The notes: generated from the letters alone by a model not told the origin. A DNA stretch of 64,000 bases from Pseudomonas sp. R84 (GCF_009834515.1 NZ_CP019426.1:3461501-3525500), one strand, 5' to 3'; positions 30,386 through 39,246 are shown, numbered from the stretch's first letter. Made by a program: numbers and translations.

Positions 30386-31585
30386 ATGTCAAAGCCTAAT
30401 ACTCCTCAGGCCTCCCCTCCCCGCGCCTTGCGCTGGGCGGTGGCCGGTTCGGTGGTGGTGATGATCGCCGCAGGTGGTCTGTTTTATTACGCCTCGAAAA
30501 TGGCTGCGGCCAAGCGTCAGCACAATCACGATGAAGTGGTGGTGAACATTCATCCGGGCAAATGCGAGCCGAACGCGCTGACAGTGCCGGCCGGTCGCGC
30601 CAGTTTCCGCATCGTCAACCGCTCCGACCGGGCGGTGGAATGGGAAATTCTCGACGGCGTGCTCGTCGTTGAGGAGCGCGAAAACATTGCGCCGGGCCTG
30701 AGTCAGGTGATCAATGCCAACCTGCAACCGGGCGATTACGCGATCACCTGCGGCCTGCTGAGCAATCCGCGTGGCACCCTGCATGTGACGCCGACTGCCG
30801 CTTCTGATGCTGCCGCGAAGGCCAAACCGTCGATGGTCACCTTCGTCGGGCCGTTGTCGGAGTTCCGTGTGTACCTGGCCAGCCAGAGCAGCGCGCTGAT
30901 CAAAGCCGTGACCGCGCTCGATCAAGCGATTGAAAGCGGCAACTTGAGCCAGGCGCAGGCGCTGTACCTGCCGGCACGTGCGGCTTATCAACGTCTGGCC
31001 CCGGCCGCGCAGCGCCTCGCCGAACTGGACAACAGCATCAACGCCCGCGCCGACTACTTCGAAAAGCGCGAAGAGGATCCGGCGTTCGTCGGTTTCCACC
31101 GCGTCGAATACGCCCTGTTCCAGCAACGCAAACTCGACGAACTGACACCGGTCGCCAAGCGCCTGCTCAGCGATGTCACCACACTCAAACAGCAATTGCT
31201 CGCGCAGAGCCTGCCACCCGAGCAATTGGTCAGCATCATCGTGCGCAACCTCAACACCCTGGCCGACGTCCGCGCCGCCAGCGGTGAAGAAGAACGCTAC
31301 AGCCACAGCGACCTCAACGGTTTTGCAGCCAACGCGCAAACCGCACACAAAGTCGTCGATCTGCTGCTGCCAATGTTGAGCAAGTCCGCCGCTGACCTGC
31401 TGCCGAAAATCGACAAGGCACTGACGGATTTCGACAGCGAACTCGACGCCTACAAGATCAAGGACGGCTACGCCAGCTACGACTCCGTCAGCGGCGCGCA
31501 ACGCAAGCAGATTGCCGACAAGGCCCAGGCCCTGGCCGACGCATTGGATGGCATCGATCCCGCCCTCGGCCTCTCCGGCCTGTAA
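30386..31585 (+). CDS. efeO: EfeO: periplasmic iron-uptake protein with cupredoxin and M75 domains
   Basis: 399 aa from the ATG at 30386. A single N-terminal membrane segment (about 14-35, AVAGSVVVMIAAGGLFYYAS) acts as anchor or uncleaved signal. Next comes a cupredoxin-like domain (about 50-130, PGKCEPNALTVPAG), then an M75 peptidase-like domain with the HxxE motif in FHRVEYALF. EfeO is thought to bind iron and pass it to EfeU. The longer frame from 30161 is out-of-frame efeU sequence. It sits 18 bp before efeB. Confidence 0.92.
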   Translation: MSKPNTPQASPPRALRWAVAGSVVVMIAAGGLFYYASKMAAAKRQHNHDEVVVNIHPGKCEPNALTVPAGRASFRIVNRSDRAVEWEILDGVLVVEERENIAPGLSQVINANLQPGDYAITCGLLSNPRGTLHVTPTAASDAAAKAKPSMVTFVGPLSEFRVYLASQSSALIKAVTALDQAIESGNLSQAQALYLPARAAYQRLAPAAQRLAELDNSINARADYFEKREEDPAFVGFHRVEYALFQQRKLDELTPVAKRLLSDVTTLKQQLLAQSLPPEQLVSIIVRNLNTLADVRAASGEEERYSHSDLNGFAANAQTAHKVVDLLLPMLSKSAADLLPKIDKALTDFDSELDAYKIKDGYASYDSVSGAQRKQIADKAQALADALDGIDPALGLSGL

Positions 31586-31603
31586 GCAGAAGACGAATTC
31601 CCG

Positions 31604-32902
31604 ATGAAAGATATCGAACCACTTAACCTGCAACGTCGCCGTGTCTTGATGGGCATGGGCGCCGCGGGTGTTGCCCTCGCCGGTTCAGCCTTGAGCTGCC
31701 CGGCCATGGCCGCAGCGCCGGCGCAAGTCACCGAAGCACCGAGCAGCGACAAGACCGAAGACCGCCACGATTTCCACGGCGTGCACCAGACCGGCATCGT
31801 CACCCCGCGTCCGGCCTCGGGCATGCTGGTTTCGTTCGACGTATTGGCCAGTGATCGTGAAGATCTGGAGCGGTTGTTCCGCACGCTCAACGAACGCATC
31901 GCGTTTCTGATGAAGGGTGGCCCGGTCGCACAGATCGATCCGAAACTGCCGCCGCCGGATTCCGGCATCCTCGGCCCGAACGTGACGCCGGACAACCTGA
32001 CCATCACCGTTTCTGTCGGCGAGTCACTGTTCGACGAGCGCTTCGGTCTGGCCGATGCTAAACCCAAACGACTGATGCGCATGGTCGGTTTCCCCAACGA
32101 CGCGCTGGACGCCGATTGCTGCCATGGCGACCTGAGCCTGCAGTTCTGTTCGAACACTGCTGACACCAATATTCACGCCCTGCGCGACATCGTCAAAAAC
32201 CTGCCCGACCTGCTGCTGGTGCGCTGGAAGCAGGAAGGCAGCGTGCCGCCGCAAGCCCCGGCGAAACCCGGTGTGCCGGCACAGTCGGCGCGCAATTTTC
32301 TCGGTTTCCGTGATGGCTCGGCCAACCCCGACTCTAACGACAGCAAGGCCATGGATCGCCTGGTGTGGGTGCAACCGGGCAGTGACGAACCGGCCTGGGC
32401 CGCGCACGGCAGCTATCAAGCGGTGCGGATCATCCGCAACTTCGTTGAGCGTTGGGATCGCACGCCGTTGCAGGAACAGGAAAGCATCCTTGGCCGGGTC
32501 AAAACTACCGGGGCACCGATGGGTGGCCAGCATGAAAGCGAAGTCCCGGATTACAGCAAAGACCCGGCCGGCAAGCTGACCAAACTCGACGCGCACATTC
32601 GTCTGGCCAACCCGCGCACTGCCGCGACGCAGGCCAACCTGATCCTGCGCCGGCCGTTCAACTACTCCAACGGCGTGAACAAGAACGGCCAGCTCGACAT
32701 GGGCCTGCTGTTCATCTGTTACCAGGCCGACCTGGAAAAAGGCTTCATCACCGTGCAGACCCGCCTCAACGGCGAGCCGCTTGAGGAATACCTCAAACCG
32801 GTCGGCGGCGGCTACTTCTTCACCCTGCCGGGTGTCACCGGCGACAAAGACTTCATCGGTCGCTCGCTGCTCAACGCCACACAACCGAAAACCGCTGCCT
32901 GA
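31604..32902 (+). CDS. efeB: EfeB: Tat-exported deferrochelatase/DyP-type peroxidase
   Basis: 432 aa. N-terminal twin-arginine signal ([17 protein letters not shown]). [10 protein letters not shown] carries the DyP catalytic Asp and Arg signature GxxDG, and conserved histidines occur downstream in the heme region. EfeB is a periplasmic heme peroxidase reported to oxidise ferrous iron or remove iron from heme. The gene lies between efeO and the efeM-like gene with short gaps. Confidence 0.93.
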   Translation: MKDIEPLNLQRRRVLMGMGAAGVALAGSALSCPAMAAAPAQVTEAPSSDKTEDRHDFHGVHQTGIVTPRPASGMLVSFDVLASDREDLERLFRTLNERIAFLMKGGPVAQIDPKLPPPDSGILGPNVTPDNLTITVSVGESLFDERFGLADAKPKRLMRMVGFPNDALDADCCHGDLSLQFCSNTADTNIHALRDIVKNLPDLLLVRWKQEGSVPPQAPAKPGVPAQSARNFLGFRDGSANPDSNDSKAMDRLVWVQPGSDEPAWAAHGSYQAVRIIRNFVERWDRTPLQEQESILGRVKTTGAPMGGQHESEVPDYSKDPAGKLTKLDAHIRLANPRTAATQANLILRRPFNYSNGVNKNGQLDMGLLFICYQADLEKGFITVQTRLNGEPLEEYLKPVGGGYFFTLPGVTGDKDFIGRSLLNATQPKTAA

Positions 32903-32931
32903 AACAACATCCCAACACTGGAGCCGCCCCC

Positions 32932-33756
32932 ATGAAAAAGACGCCACTCGCCTTATTGCTGACCCTAGGTTTGCTCAACACCCCGCTGTCGGCGTTCGCC
33001 GCCACGGCACCGCTGGATCTGGTCGGGCCGGTGTCGGACTACAAGATCTACGTCACCGAACAATTGGATGAACTGGGCAGCCACACCCAGCAATTCACCG
33101 ATGCGGTGAAGAAAGGCGACCTGGCCACCGCGCAAAAACTCTACGCACCGACCCGCGTTTATTACGAGTCGATCGAGCCGATTGCCGAGCTGTTCAGTGA
33201 CCTCGATGCATCCATCGACTCCCGCGTCGACGACCACGAGAAAGGCGTGAAAGCGGATGACTTCACCGGTTTCCACCGCATCGAATACTCGCTGTTCTCG
33301 GAGAAAAGCACCGCAGGCCTGAACGAGTTGGCGGACAAGCTCAACAGCGACGTCAAAGACCTGCAGACTCGCGTGGCCGGCCTGACTTTCCCGCCGGAGA
33401 AAGTCGTCGGCGGTGCTGCTGCGCTGCTGGAAGAAGTGGCCGCCACCAAGATCTCCGGCGAAGAAGATCGCTACAGCCACACCGACCTGTATGACTTCCA
33501 GGGCAACATTGACGGCGCGAAGAAAATCGTTGATCTGTTCCGTCCGCAGATCGAGAAGCAGGACAAGGCTTTCGTCGCGAAGGTCGACAAGAACTTTGCC
33601 ACGGTCGACAAGATTCTGGCCAAGTACAAAACCAAGGATGGTGGTTTCGAGACTTATGACAAGGTGAAGGATAACGACCGTAAAGCGCTGGTTGGGCCGG
33701 TGAATACTTTGGCTGAGGACCTGTCCACGTTGCGTGGCAAGTTGGGTCTCAACTGA
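32932..33756 (+). CDS. EfeM-like periplasmic M75 protein (short EfeO homolog)
   Basis: 274 aa with a cleavable signal peptide (up to about ...SAFAA, residue 23) and only the M75 domain, lacking the cupredoxin part of EfeO. The HxxE motif is in FHRIEYSLF and [16 protein letters not shown] matches the EfeO counterpart EERYSHSDLNGF. It probably binds iron for the same permease. Having both EfeO and EfeM-type proteins in one operon is common in Pseudomonas. Last gene; a REP pair follows. Confidence 0.88.
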   Translation: MKKTPLALLLTLGLLNTPLSAFAATAPLDLVGPVSDYKIYVTEQLDELGSHTQQFTDAVKKGDLATAQKLYAPTRVYYESIEPIAELFSDLDASIDSRVDDHEKGVKADDFTGFHRIEYSLFSEKSTAGLNELADKLNSDVKDLQTRVAGLTFPPEKVVGGAAALLEEVAATKISGEEDRYSHTDLYDFQGNIDGAKKIVDLFRPQIEKQDKAFVAKVDKNFATVDKILAKYKTKDGGFETYDKVKDNDRKALVGPVNTLAEDLSTLRGKLGLN

Positions 33757-33780
33757 TTTTTTTGTAGCGCCTGTTGAAGC

Positions 33781-33855
33781 CCTATCGCGAGCAGGCTCAC
33801 TCCTACATTAGGAATGCGTTCCCCTGTAGGAGTGAGCCTGCTCGCGATAGCGGTT
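33781..33855. repeat. REP doublet in inverted (tail-to-tail) order
   Basis: CTATCGCGAGCAGGCTCACTCCTACA is followed by TGTAGGAGTGAGCCTGCTCGCGATAG, the reverse arrangement of most other pairs in the window. It lies between convergent efeM and pssA. Confidence 0.88.
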
Positions 33856-33880
33856 GTATGACCGCCACAAATGTTAAGCC

Positions 33881-35224
33881 TTACAGGATCCGGTAGAGCA
33901 ACCGCTCAATCCGCACCCGACTCACGCGCTTGAGAAACCTGGCCACCCCGGCCGGGTATTCCGGCAGCGTCTCCAGAGTCTGAAAGCCGTCGATCCGCGT
34001 GGTATGCCGGAAAATCTCTTCCAGCTCCTTCGCCCGCGGCTCCAGCCATTCGCCCTTCGGGTCATCGATCAACAACGCATTCTCCAGATCCAGGCGAAAT
34101 GCCCGTGGATTCAGGTTGTTGCCGGTCAGCAACGTATAGCGCTGATCGATCCACATGCCCTTGAGGTGATAGGTATTGTCGCCATCACGCCACAAGTGCA
34201 GGTTCAACTGACCACTGTCGATATTGCGCTGGTGCCGTTTGGCAAAGCGGCGCAGGCTGATCTCGTACAGATACGGTAGCGCCGCGATCACCTTGAACGG
34301 CTCGCTCGGCGGGATATAGAAGTCGTTGGCGGTCTTGTCGCCGACGACGATATCGATCTTCACGCCACGGGCCAGCGCGCGGTTGATCTCACGGATCACG
34401 CCCAGCGGCAGATTGAAGTATGGCGTGCAGATGGTCAGTTGCTTTTGCGCGCTGGCGATCAACTCAAGAATCGCCCGGTTCAACGGGTTGTTCTTGCCGA
34501 CGCCGAGCAACGGAGTGACTGACAGGCCTTCTCTGGCCGTGCTGCCGGTGGCGGTATCGTACGTCGCGTATTTGAGACGGCTGCGCAGATCGCCGATGTC
34601 GTTGCGCAGGCTACGCGTAGTCGGCAGGTTTGGCAGATCGAGGCGATGCACCGCTTTCGATTCGATCAGGCCGTGCTTGACCAAGTGATGCATCGAATCG
34701 GCCAGTTCGCGACTTTGCAGGACGTGATAACGGTCGAAACGGTACTTGTCGAACTTGTGCAGGTAAACGTTGTTCAGGCTCGCGCCGCTGTAGACCACGC
34801 AGTCGTCGATCACGAAGCCTTTCAAATGCAGCACACCAAACAACTCGCGGGTCTGCACCGGCACGCCGTACACCGGCACTTCGCTCTGGTGCGTGCGGGT
34901 CATTTCCTGATACCACGCCGAGTTGCCCGGCTGCTTTCCGGCGCCGATCAGCCCGCGCTGGGCACGCAACCAATCGACGACCACGGCGATTTCCAGCTCG
35001 GGGCGCTTAAGCTTGGCCGCGTGGAGAGCATCGAGGATTTCCTGACCGGCTTCGTCTTGCTGCAGATACAGCGCGACGATGTAGATGCGCTGGGTCGCCG
35101 TGGCGATTTTTTCCAGCAGGCAACGACGGAACTCGGCGGCGCCGGACAGAATGGTCACGGCCTCGGCGGTCAGCGGAAAGCTGCGCAGTTTAGGCAGCAG
35201 GGAACGTTTGAAAAGCAACGGCAT
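33881..35224 (-). CDS. pssA: CDP-diacylglycerol--serine O-phosphatidyltransferase, PLD superfamily (PssA)
   Basis: 447 aa, the length of enterobacterial PssA. Two HKD motifs are visible: HLKGFVIDD and HLKGMWIDQ followed by TGNNLNPRAFRLDLENALLI, the latter typical of PssA. It makes phosphatidylserine, the precursor of phosphatidylethanolamine, at the inner membrane surface. The start at 35224 (MPLLFKRSLL) was chosen because upstream codons run into the repeat at 35305 and the TetR gene in antisense. The ribosome site is weak. A cardiolipin-synthase-like role is less likely. Confidence 0.88.
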   Translation of the reverse strand: MPLLFKRSLLPKLRSFPLTAEAVTILSGAAEFRRCLLEKIATATQRIYIVALYLQQDEAGQEILDALHAAKLKRPELEIAVVVDWLRAQRGLIGAGKQPGNSAWYQEMTRTHQSEVPVYGVPVQTRELFGVLHLKGFVIDDCVVYSGASLNNVYLHKFDKYRFDRYHVLQSRELADSMHHLVKHGLIESKAVHRLDLPNLPTTRSLRNDIGDLRSRLKYATYDTATGSTAREGLSVTPLLGVGKNNPLNRAILELIASAQKQLTICTPYFNLPLGVIREINRALARGVKIDIVVGDKTANDFYIPPSEPFKVIAALPYLYEISLRRFAKRHQRNIDSGQLNLHLWRDGDNTYHLKGMWIDQRYTLLTGNNLNPRAFRLDLENALLIDDPKGEWLEPRAKELEEIFRHTTRIDGFQTLETLPEYPAGVARFLKRVSRVRIERLLYRIL

Positions 35225-35304
35225 AGGGCTCGCAATGGGTCGAATCCGAAGAACCCGAGAGCTTACACCATCGCATCCTTCGGGTCTTGTTAGTGCCCGT
35301 AAAG

Positions 35305-35381
35305 AGATCAAAAGATCGCAGCCTTCGGCAGCTCCTACACGGGCCAATGTAGGAGCTGCCGAAGGCTGCGATCTTTTGATC
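35305..35381. repeat. Inverted repeat of the GGAGCTGCC...CTGCGATC family
   Basis: Facing units GATCGCAGCCTTCGGCAGCTCCTACA and TGTAGGAGCTGCCGAAGGCTGCGATC with a short spacer, between divergent pssA and the TetR gene. Each unit carries an intact copy of the site used by the IS110 element at 36541. Confidence 0.9.
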
Positions 35382-35402
35382 CTAAAAAACCATTGCCAAA
35401 GG

Positions 35403-35416
35403 AGAACAATCGTTCT
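35403..35416. promoter_or_regulatory. Candidate operator for the adjacent TetR regulator
   Basis: AGAACAATCGTTCT has perfect 5-bp arms (AGAAC/GTTCT) around a 4-bp centre, 12 bp upstream of the TetR ATG. The spacing and symmetry fit autoregulation by a TetR dimer. No experiment supports it. Confidence 0.5.
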
Positions 35417-35428
35417 ACTGTTCGCCAC

Positions 35429-35992
35429 ATGAACGAAATCACTAGCAACGACACACGAGACATCATTCTGGATGTCACCGAAAAGCTGATCTACAAAAGT
35501 GGCATCGCTGCCACCAGCATGGATCTTCTGGTGAAAACCGCCGGCGTCTCCAGAAAAAGTATCTACCGTTACTTTGCCGACAAGGACGCGCTGACCGTCG
35601 CCGCCCTGCAACGCCGTGACGTGCGCTGGATGCATTGGTACAGGAGCGCCGTCGATCAGGCCGAAACCCCGGCCGATCGCCTGCTCAACCTGTTCACCGT
35701 GCTCAAGAGCTGGTTCGCCTCCGAAGGCTTTCGTGGCTGCGCATTCATCAACACCAGCGGCGAAACCGGCGATCCACAGGACCCGGTGCGCCTGGTCGCC
35801 AAAGAACACAAACAGAAGCTGCTCGACTACGTGTGCGAGCTGTGTACCGAACATGGCGCCGAAGATCCGCAACTGCTGGCCAGACAGCTGCTGATCCTGA
35901 TTGACGGTGCCATTACCGTAGCGCTTGTGATGGGTGATCACAGTGCCGCCGATAATGCGCAATGCATGGCGCGAAAGTTATTGGACCTGTAA
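35429..35992 (+). CDS. TetR/AcrR-family transcriptional regulator
   Basis: 187 aa. The N-terminal helix-turn-helix is MDLLVKTAGVSRKSIYRYFADKDAL, the TetR signature; the rest is a helical ligand/dimer domain containing GCAFINTSGET. ATG 35429 is the usual N-terminus; a TTG at 35393 is an in-frame alternative. The DUF1348 gene follows after 55 bp on the same strand and is the likely regulated partner. Confidence 0.88.
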   Translation: MNEITSNDTRDIILDVTEKLIYKSGIAATSMDLLVKTAGVSRKSIYRYFADKDALTVAALQRRDVRWMHWYRSAVDQAETPADRLLNLFTVLKSWFASEGFRGCAFINTSGETGDPQDPVRLVAKEHKQKLLDYVCELCTEHGAEDPQLLARQLLILIDGAITVALVMGDHSAADNAQCMARKLLDL

Positions 35993-36047
35993 CGCCTTAA
36001 TAAGCCGGACTTGTTGTTCAATTATTAATTAGATCGGGAGACTGAAC

Positions 36048-36527
36048 ATGTCTACTGCAGCCCAGGTACGTCCGCCATTGCCGCCCTTCAACCGTGAATC
36101 GGCGATCGAAAAAGTTCGTTTGGCCGAGGATGGCTGGAACTCCCGCGACCCGGAACGGGTATCGCTGGCCTACACCCTCGACACCAAGTGGCGTAACCGC
36201 GCCGAGTTCGCCAACAATCGCGAAGAAGCCAAGGCCTTCCTCACCCGTAAATGGGCGAAAGAACTGGACTACCGCTTGATCAAGGAGCTCTGGGCCTACT
36301 CGGATACCCGCATCGCCGTGCGCTACGCCTATGAATGGCACGATGATTCGGGTAACTGGTTCCGCTCTTACGGCAATGAAAACTGGGAATTCGACGAGCA
36401 AGGCCTGATGTTCCAGCGCTATGCGTGCATCAACGACATGCCGATCAAAGAGAGCGAACGCAAGTTCCACTGGCCACTGGGCCGGCGCCCGGATGATCAT
36501 CCAAGCCTGTCCGACCTCGGTCTGTAA
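36048..36527 (+). CDS. DUF1348 protein, SnoaL/NTF2-like fold
   Basis: 159 aa soluble protein. [19 protein letters not shown] near residue 27 and YACINDMPI and [14 protein letters not shown] near the end are the conserved blocks of the DUF1348/nuclear-transport-factor-2-like family. No enzymatic activity is assigned for this family. The TetR gene upstream suggests an inducible role, perhaps in stress or detoxification. The IS110 element begins only 13 bp after the stop but leaves the gene intact. Confidence 0.88.
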   Translation: MSTAAQVRPPLPPFNRESAIEKVRLAEDGWNSRDPERVSLAYTLDTKWRNRAEFANNREEAKAFLTRKWAKELDYRLIKELWAYSDTRIAVRYAYEWHDDSGNWFRSYGNENWEFDEQGLMFQRYACINDMPIKESERKFHWPLGRRPDDHPSLSDLGL

Positions 36528-36534
36528 CAATCGA

Positions 36535-36542
36535 CCCTGTAG
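36535..36542. repeat. Left remnant of the repeat interrupted by the IS110 element
   Basis: CCCTGTAG at 36535-36542 joins the repeat remainder GAGCTGCCGAAGG at 37825 once the insertion is removed. This restores the standard unit CCCTGTAGGAGCTGCCGAAGG seen elsewhere in the window. Confidence 0.85.
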
Positions 36543-36557
36543 ATACTCTGTTCACGG

Positions 36558-37553
36558 TCAAGCTTTTGCGAGATCTTTTGCGCAAAAAAGCTTGGCCGTA
36601 TTGAAATCTTCGCCGGCTCGCATGCAGGCCCACAAGCCGGTCAGGTATTTGCGCATGACGGCGACGATAGCCTGCATCTTTCTCTTCCCTCGCCCGATCA
36701 ACGCTTCGTAAAAGGCTTTCACGTTGCTGTCGCAACGTATGGCAGTCAGCGCTGGCATGTACATCGCTGAACGTAGGTAGGTGTTTCCGCCCTTACTTAT
36801 CCGCCCAGGTTTATCGATGCTGGTACCTGATTGCGTAAGCCGCACATCGAGTCCTGCATGTCGGCTGACCTGCGCGGACTTAAGTGTCACTGGCAAGGTC
36901 GTCAATTCAGCCAGTGCCGCAAATACTGAAATTTCGCCCATGCCCGGCGCTGCGATCATGTGCCCAAACTGGGCGCTTAGCGTCGGGCAGTTGTCGATCA
37001 GCGCCCGACCTGCGAGCCTGAAACGCTCGATTCGCTTGTCAAAAGCTTCAATGGCTTCTTCTTCGTCTTCAATCAGCATTTTCACGGTTGTTTGAGTAGC
37101 TTTCAGCGCATGCAGCTCGTTCTTGGCTCGGGTGCGATGACACGTCAAACGATTGATATGCCTTCCGATAGCCCGCAGTTCCAACTGTATGGTCGTGGGC
37201 GGCGTCCACAATTTTGGGCTCATGCGTTCGCCGTATTCGGCTAGCAACTGGGCATCGATCGCATCGGTTTTGCTGTTTTTCAGCATCAGCTTGGCAAAGT
37301 TATGAAAGCTCTTCGGGTTGATAACCGAAACGGGCAAACCCGCCGCGGTGAGCTCCATGGCCAAATCCAGGTAATAGATGCCGGTGGCCTCCATCACTAC
37401 GGATAAAGGCTTGAGCTCGAGCAACCTGTTGACCGCTGCTTTGCGCCCGGCGGGTGTTTGGTCGATGTTGCAGGCCCCTGCAAAACGGCCGTCGTTGCGC
37501 CAGCCCATGGCGGTCGTGCGAGACCCCACATCCAAACCGACATGCATGCTCAT
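36558..37553 (-). CDS. IS110-family DEDD transposase
   Basis: 331 aa. The RuvC-like DEDD residues are D8 (GLDVGS), E55 (MEATGIYY), D97 and D100 (KTDAIDAQLL). The C-terminal transposase-20 domain has the conserved serine S253 in ISKGGNTYLRSAMY, the proposed nucleophile in IS110 recombinases. HAGLD and the APGMGEISV segment are also typical. No frameshift or stop interrupts it, so the element may be mobile. A coiled region occurs around 150-190. Confidence 0.95.
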   Translation of the reverse strand: MSMHVGLDVGSRTTAMGWRNDGRFAGACNIDQTPAGRKAAVNRLLELKPLSVVMEATGIYYLDLAMELTAAGLPVSVINPKSFHNFAKLMLKNSKTDAIDAQLLAEYGERMSPKLWTPPTTIQLELRAIGRHINRLTCHRTRAKNELHALKATQTTVKMLIEDEEEAIEAFDKRIERFRLAGRALIDNCPTLSAQFGHMIAAPGMGEISVFAALAELTTLPVTLKSAQVSRHAGLDVRLTQSGTSIDKPGRISKGGNTYLRSAMYMPALTAIRCDSNVKAFYEALIGRGKRKMQAIVAVMRKYLTGLWACMRAGEDFNTAKLFCAKDLAKA

Positions 37554-37599
37554 GCTTTCAACTCCGAGTGAACTGGGTTAGAAATGCATCCTGGTTCCC

Positions 37600-37790
37600 C
37601 TGACCTCGAACTTCATGCCACTGCAACCTTGTAATGCGAAGTCCGACTTGTCGGCTTCTCGATACTCTTCGTGGTGGGCAATGAGGCGGGGGGACCTCTC
37701 TACAGACAAGGTCAGGAGCAAGTCCTGCCTTTAGGAGCGATCGGTCTCCCCCAGAAACACATCTTCGTATGTCCGCACCAGCGAGCTTAG
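37600..37790 (-). ncRNA. Candidate IS110 bridge RNA
   Basis: Read on the minus strand, the noncoding end folds into two guide-bearing loops; outer limits are approximate. Target loop 37684-37730: stem GGACTT/AGGTCC encloses GCTCCT (37714-37719) and CTGTAG (37700-37705). These correspond to the left target AGCTC-CT and to the complement of the right target CT-ACAG at the insertion site. Donor loop around 37625-37672: AGAGTATC (37661-37668) equals the element's right end, and TACAAG (37628-37633) is the complement of CT-TGTA at its left end. Both loops therefore match the actual junctions, as expected for a bridge RNA. Confidence 0.82.
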
Positions 37791-37822
37791 ATCTCAATTG
37801 ACTGGTGTGAGGGCAACATACA

Positions 37823-37908
37823 AGGAGCTGCCGAAGGCTGCGATCTTTTGATCTTGATCCTAAAAAACAAAATCAAAAGATCGCAGCCTTCGGCAGCTCC
37901 TACAGGGG
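37823..37908. repeat. Inverted repeat of the GGAGCTGCC family, right part of the IS110 target
   Basis: AGGAGCTGCCGAAGGCTGCGATC and its facing copy GATCGCAGCCTTCGGCAGCTCCTACAGGGG. The left unit lacks its CCTGT beginning, which is found on the far side of the IS element. The facing right-hand copy is intact. Confidence 0.9.
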
Positions 37909-37919
37909 ATTTGTGGGGT

Positions 37920-39002
37920 TCAGGCGACAGCGGCGGTCTTCTCGGCCTCCAGTTCGCGCACCAGCGGCAACACCCGCCGCCCGAAATATTCCACCTCTTC
38001 CTGAAAGTGCAGAAACCCAGCCAGCACCAGATCCACCCCCACCGCCTTCAACGCGACAATCCGCTCGGCAATCTGCAGCGGCGTACCAATCAGATTGGTC
38101 TTGAAGCCATCGTTGTACTGCACCAGATCCTCGAACGTCGATTTCGCCCAGTTGCCCTCACCCTCCGGCGATGCCCGGCCCGCTTGTTTCGCCGCATCGC
38201 CAAAGGCGTTTACCGCTTCCGGATCCGCCTGATCGATGATCTGCGCAAGTACCGCCCGCGCCTCTTCTTCGGTATCACGGGCGATGACAAAAGCGTTGAC
38301 GCCAACTTTCACCGAATGATTATTCGTCGCCGCTTTCTGACGAATATCGTCAACCTGCGCCTTGATCCCCTCGACGCTGTTGCCATTGGTGAAATACCAG
38401 TCCGAAACCCGCGCCGCCATGTCTCGCGCCGCACGGGAACTGCCGCCCTGAAAGATCTCCGGACGGCCCAGCGGCTTCGGTTTCAGACTGTAATTGTCGA
38501 AGCGGTAGAAGTCGCCGCGAAAGGTGAAGTTGTCCTCACTCCACACGCCTCGCAGTGAGCGGATGAACTCTTCGGAACGACGATAACGCTCGTCGTGCTC
38601 CAGCCAATGCTCGCCGATGGCCTGGAATTCGCCCTTGAACCAGCCACTGACGATGTTCACCGCGATGCGGCCGTTGGTGAGTTGATCGATCGTCGCCAGT
38701 TGTTTGGCCGCCAGCGCTGGTTGCCAAGGACCGGGCAGGATCGCCGCGATCACTTTGAGTTTGCTGGTGGCCGCGAGCAAGGCGTGGCTGAATGCGACGG
38801 ACTCGTGCTGGAACTCCGCACCATAACCGGCGGTGAAGCGGATCTGCGTCAGCGCGTATTCGAACCCGGCCGCTTCAGCGATCTGCGCCAGTTTGCGGTT
38901 GTAGTCGATGCCCCAGTCGGTGCGTTGTTCAATCTTGCTGACCACCAGCCCACCGCTGACGTTCGGCACCCAGTAGGCAAATTTCACGGCTTGCTGACTC
39001 AT
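37920..39002 (-). CDS. sfnG: FMNH2-dependent dimethylsulfone monooxygenase (SfnG), LLM flavin family
   Basis: 360 aa luciferase-like monooxygenase. NGRIAVNIVSGWFKGEF, GRPEIFQGGSSRAARDMAAR and a FAYWVPNVSGGLVVSKIEQRT start match SfnG and its alkanesulfonate relatives. SfnG converts dimethylsulfone to methanesulfinate under sulfur starvation. Start 39002 gives MSQQAVKFAYW; the longer frame is discarded. A sigma-54 promoter lies about 40-55 bp upstream, in line with control of sfn genes by the sigma-54 activator SfnR in other pseudomonads. A sulfite exporter gene is divergent. Confidence 0.88.
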   Translation of the reverse strand: MSQQAVKFAYWVPNVSGGLVVSKIEQRTDWGIDYNRKLAQIAEAAGFEYALTQIRFTAGYGAEFQHESVAFSHALLAATSKLKVIAAILPGPWQPALAAKQLATIDQLTNGRIAVNIVSGWFKGEFQAIGEHWLEHDERYRRSEEFIRSLRGVWSEDNFTFRGDFYRFDNYSLKPKPLGRPEIFQGGSSRAARDMAARVSDWYFTNGNSVEGIKAQVDDIRQKAATNNHSVKVGVNAFVIARDTEEEARAVLAQIIDQADPEAVNAFGDAAKQAGRASPEGEGNWAKSTFEDLVQYNDGFKTNLIGTPLQIAERIVALKAVGVDLVLAGFLHFQEEVEYFGRRVLPLVRELEAEKTAAVA

Positions 39003-39040
39003 TGGCGTGTCCTCGGGACATTTGCGGAGATGGGAGTGGT

Positions 39041-39060
39041 AGAGCAGCAAGCGTGCCAGG
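39041..39060 (-). promoter_or_regulatory. Sigma-54 promoter of sfnG
   Basis: Minus strand TGGCACGCTTGCTGCT: GG at 39057-39056 and GC at 39045-39044 are separated by 10 bp, matching TGGCACG-N4-TTGCW except for one base at -12. It lies 40-55 bp before the sfnG start, giving a leader of about 30 nt. Confidence 0.75.
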
Positions 39061-39172
39061 GTTGAAATGCCTGGTTTTATTGGTGTTCGGCGTTGAATAG
39101 ATGTTTTGTAGAGGAGAGATTTGTTGGCTGGATGTTGAGTGGGCAACAGTAGATTTTGCAGTGGCTGGAAAG

Positions 39173-39246
39173 CCGCCTTCGCGAGCAGGCTCCCACAGGG
39201 TGGAATGCATTTCAAAATGTGGGAGCGAGCCTGCTCGCGAAGGCGT
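39173..39246. repeat. REP doublet, GGGAGCGAGC subtype
   Basis: CCTTCGCGAGCAGGCTCCCACAGG faces TGTGGGAGCGAGCCTGCTCGCGAAGG. The left arm lacks the GCT of the full GCTCGCTCC motif. Located between the sfnG promoter and the TauE/SafE gene. Confidence 0.88.

Larger units (their letters stand above)
36541..37824 (-). mobile_element. IS110-family insertion sequence inserted in a REP-like repeat
   Basis: About 1.28 kb. Boundaries follow from restoring the interrupted repeat: plus-strand AG (minus-strand CT) occurs at both junctions, so the ends are 36541-37822 or 36543-37824. There is no target duplication beyond this dinucleotide and no terminal inverted repeat, as usual for IS110. The end upstream of the transposase is long and noncoding (about 270 bp) and the downstream end is very short (15-17 bp), the layout of the IS110 group that encodes a bridge RNA. 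The transposase is intact. Confidence 0.9.

Noticed and set aside
33781..33855. Tail-to-tail REP pair considered as a terminator for efeM
   Set aside because: No T-run follows the stem on either strand; it is a standard REP pair in inverted order.
35225..35962. In-frame upstream extension of pssA running into the TetR gene
   Set aside because: It crosses a repeat and the opposite strand of a clear regulator gene; the extension has no PLD-family sequence.
37558..37797. 79-codon minus-strand frame within the IS110 noncoding end
   Set aside because: It lies over the bridge-RNA candidate, whose loops explain the conservation expected there; no ribosome site or domain.
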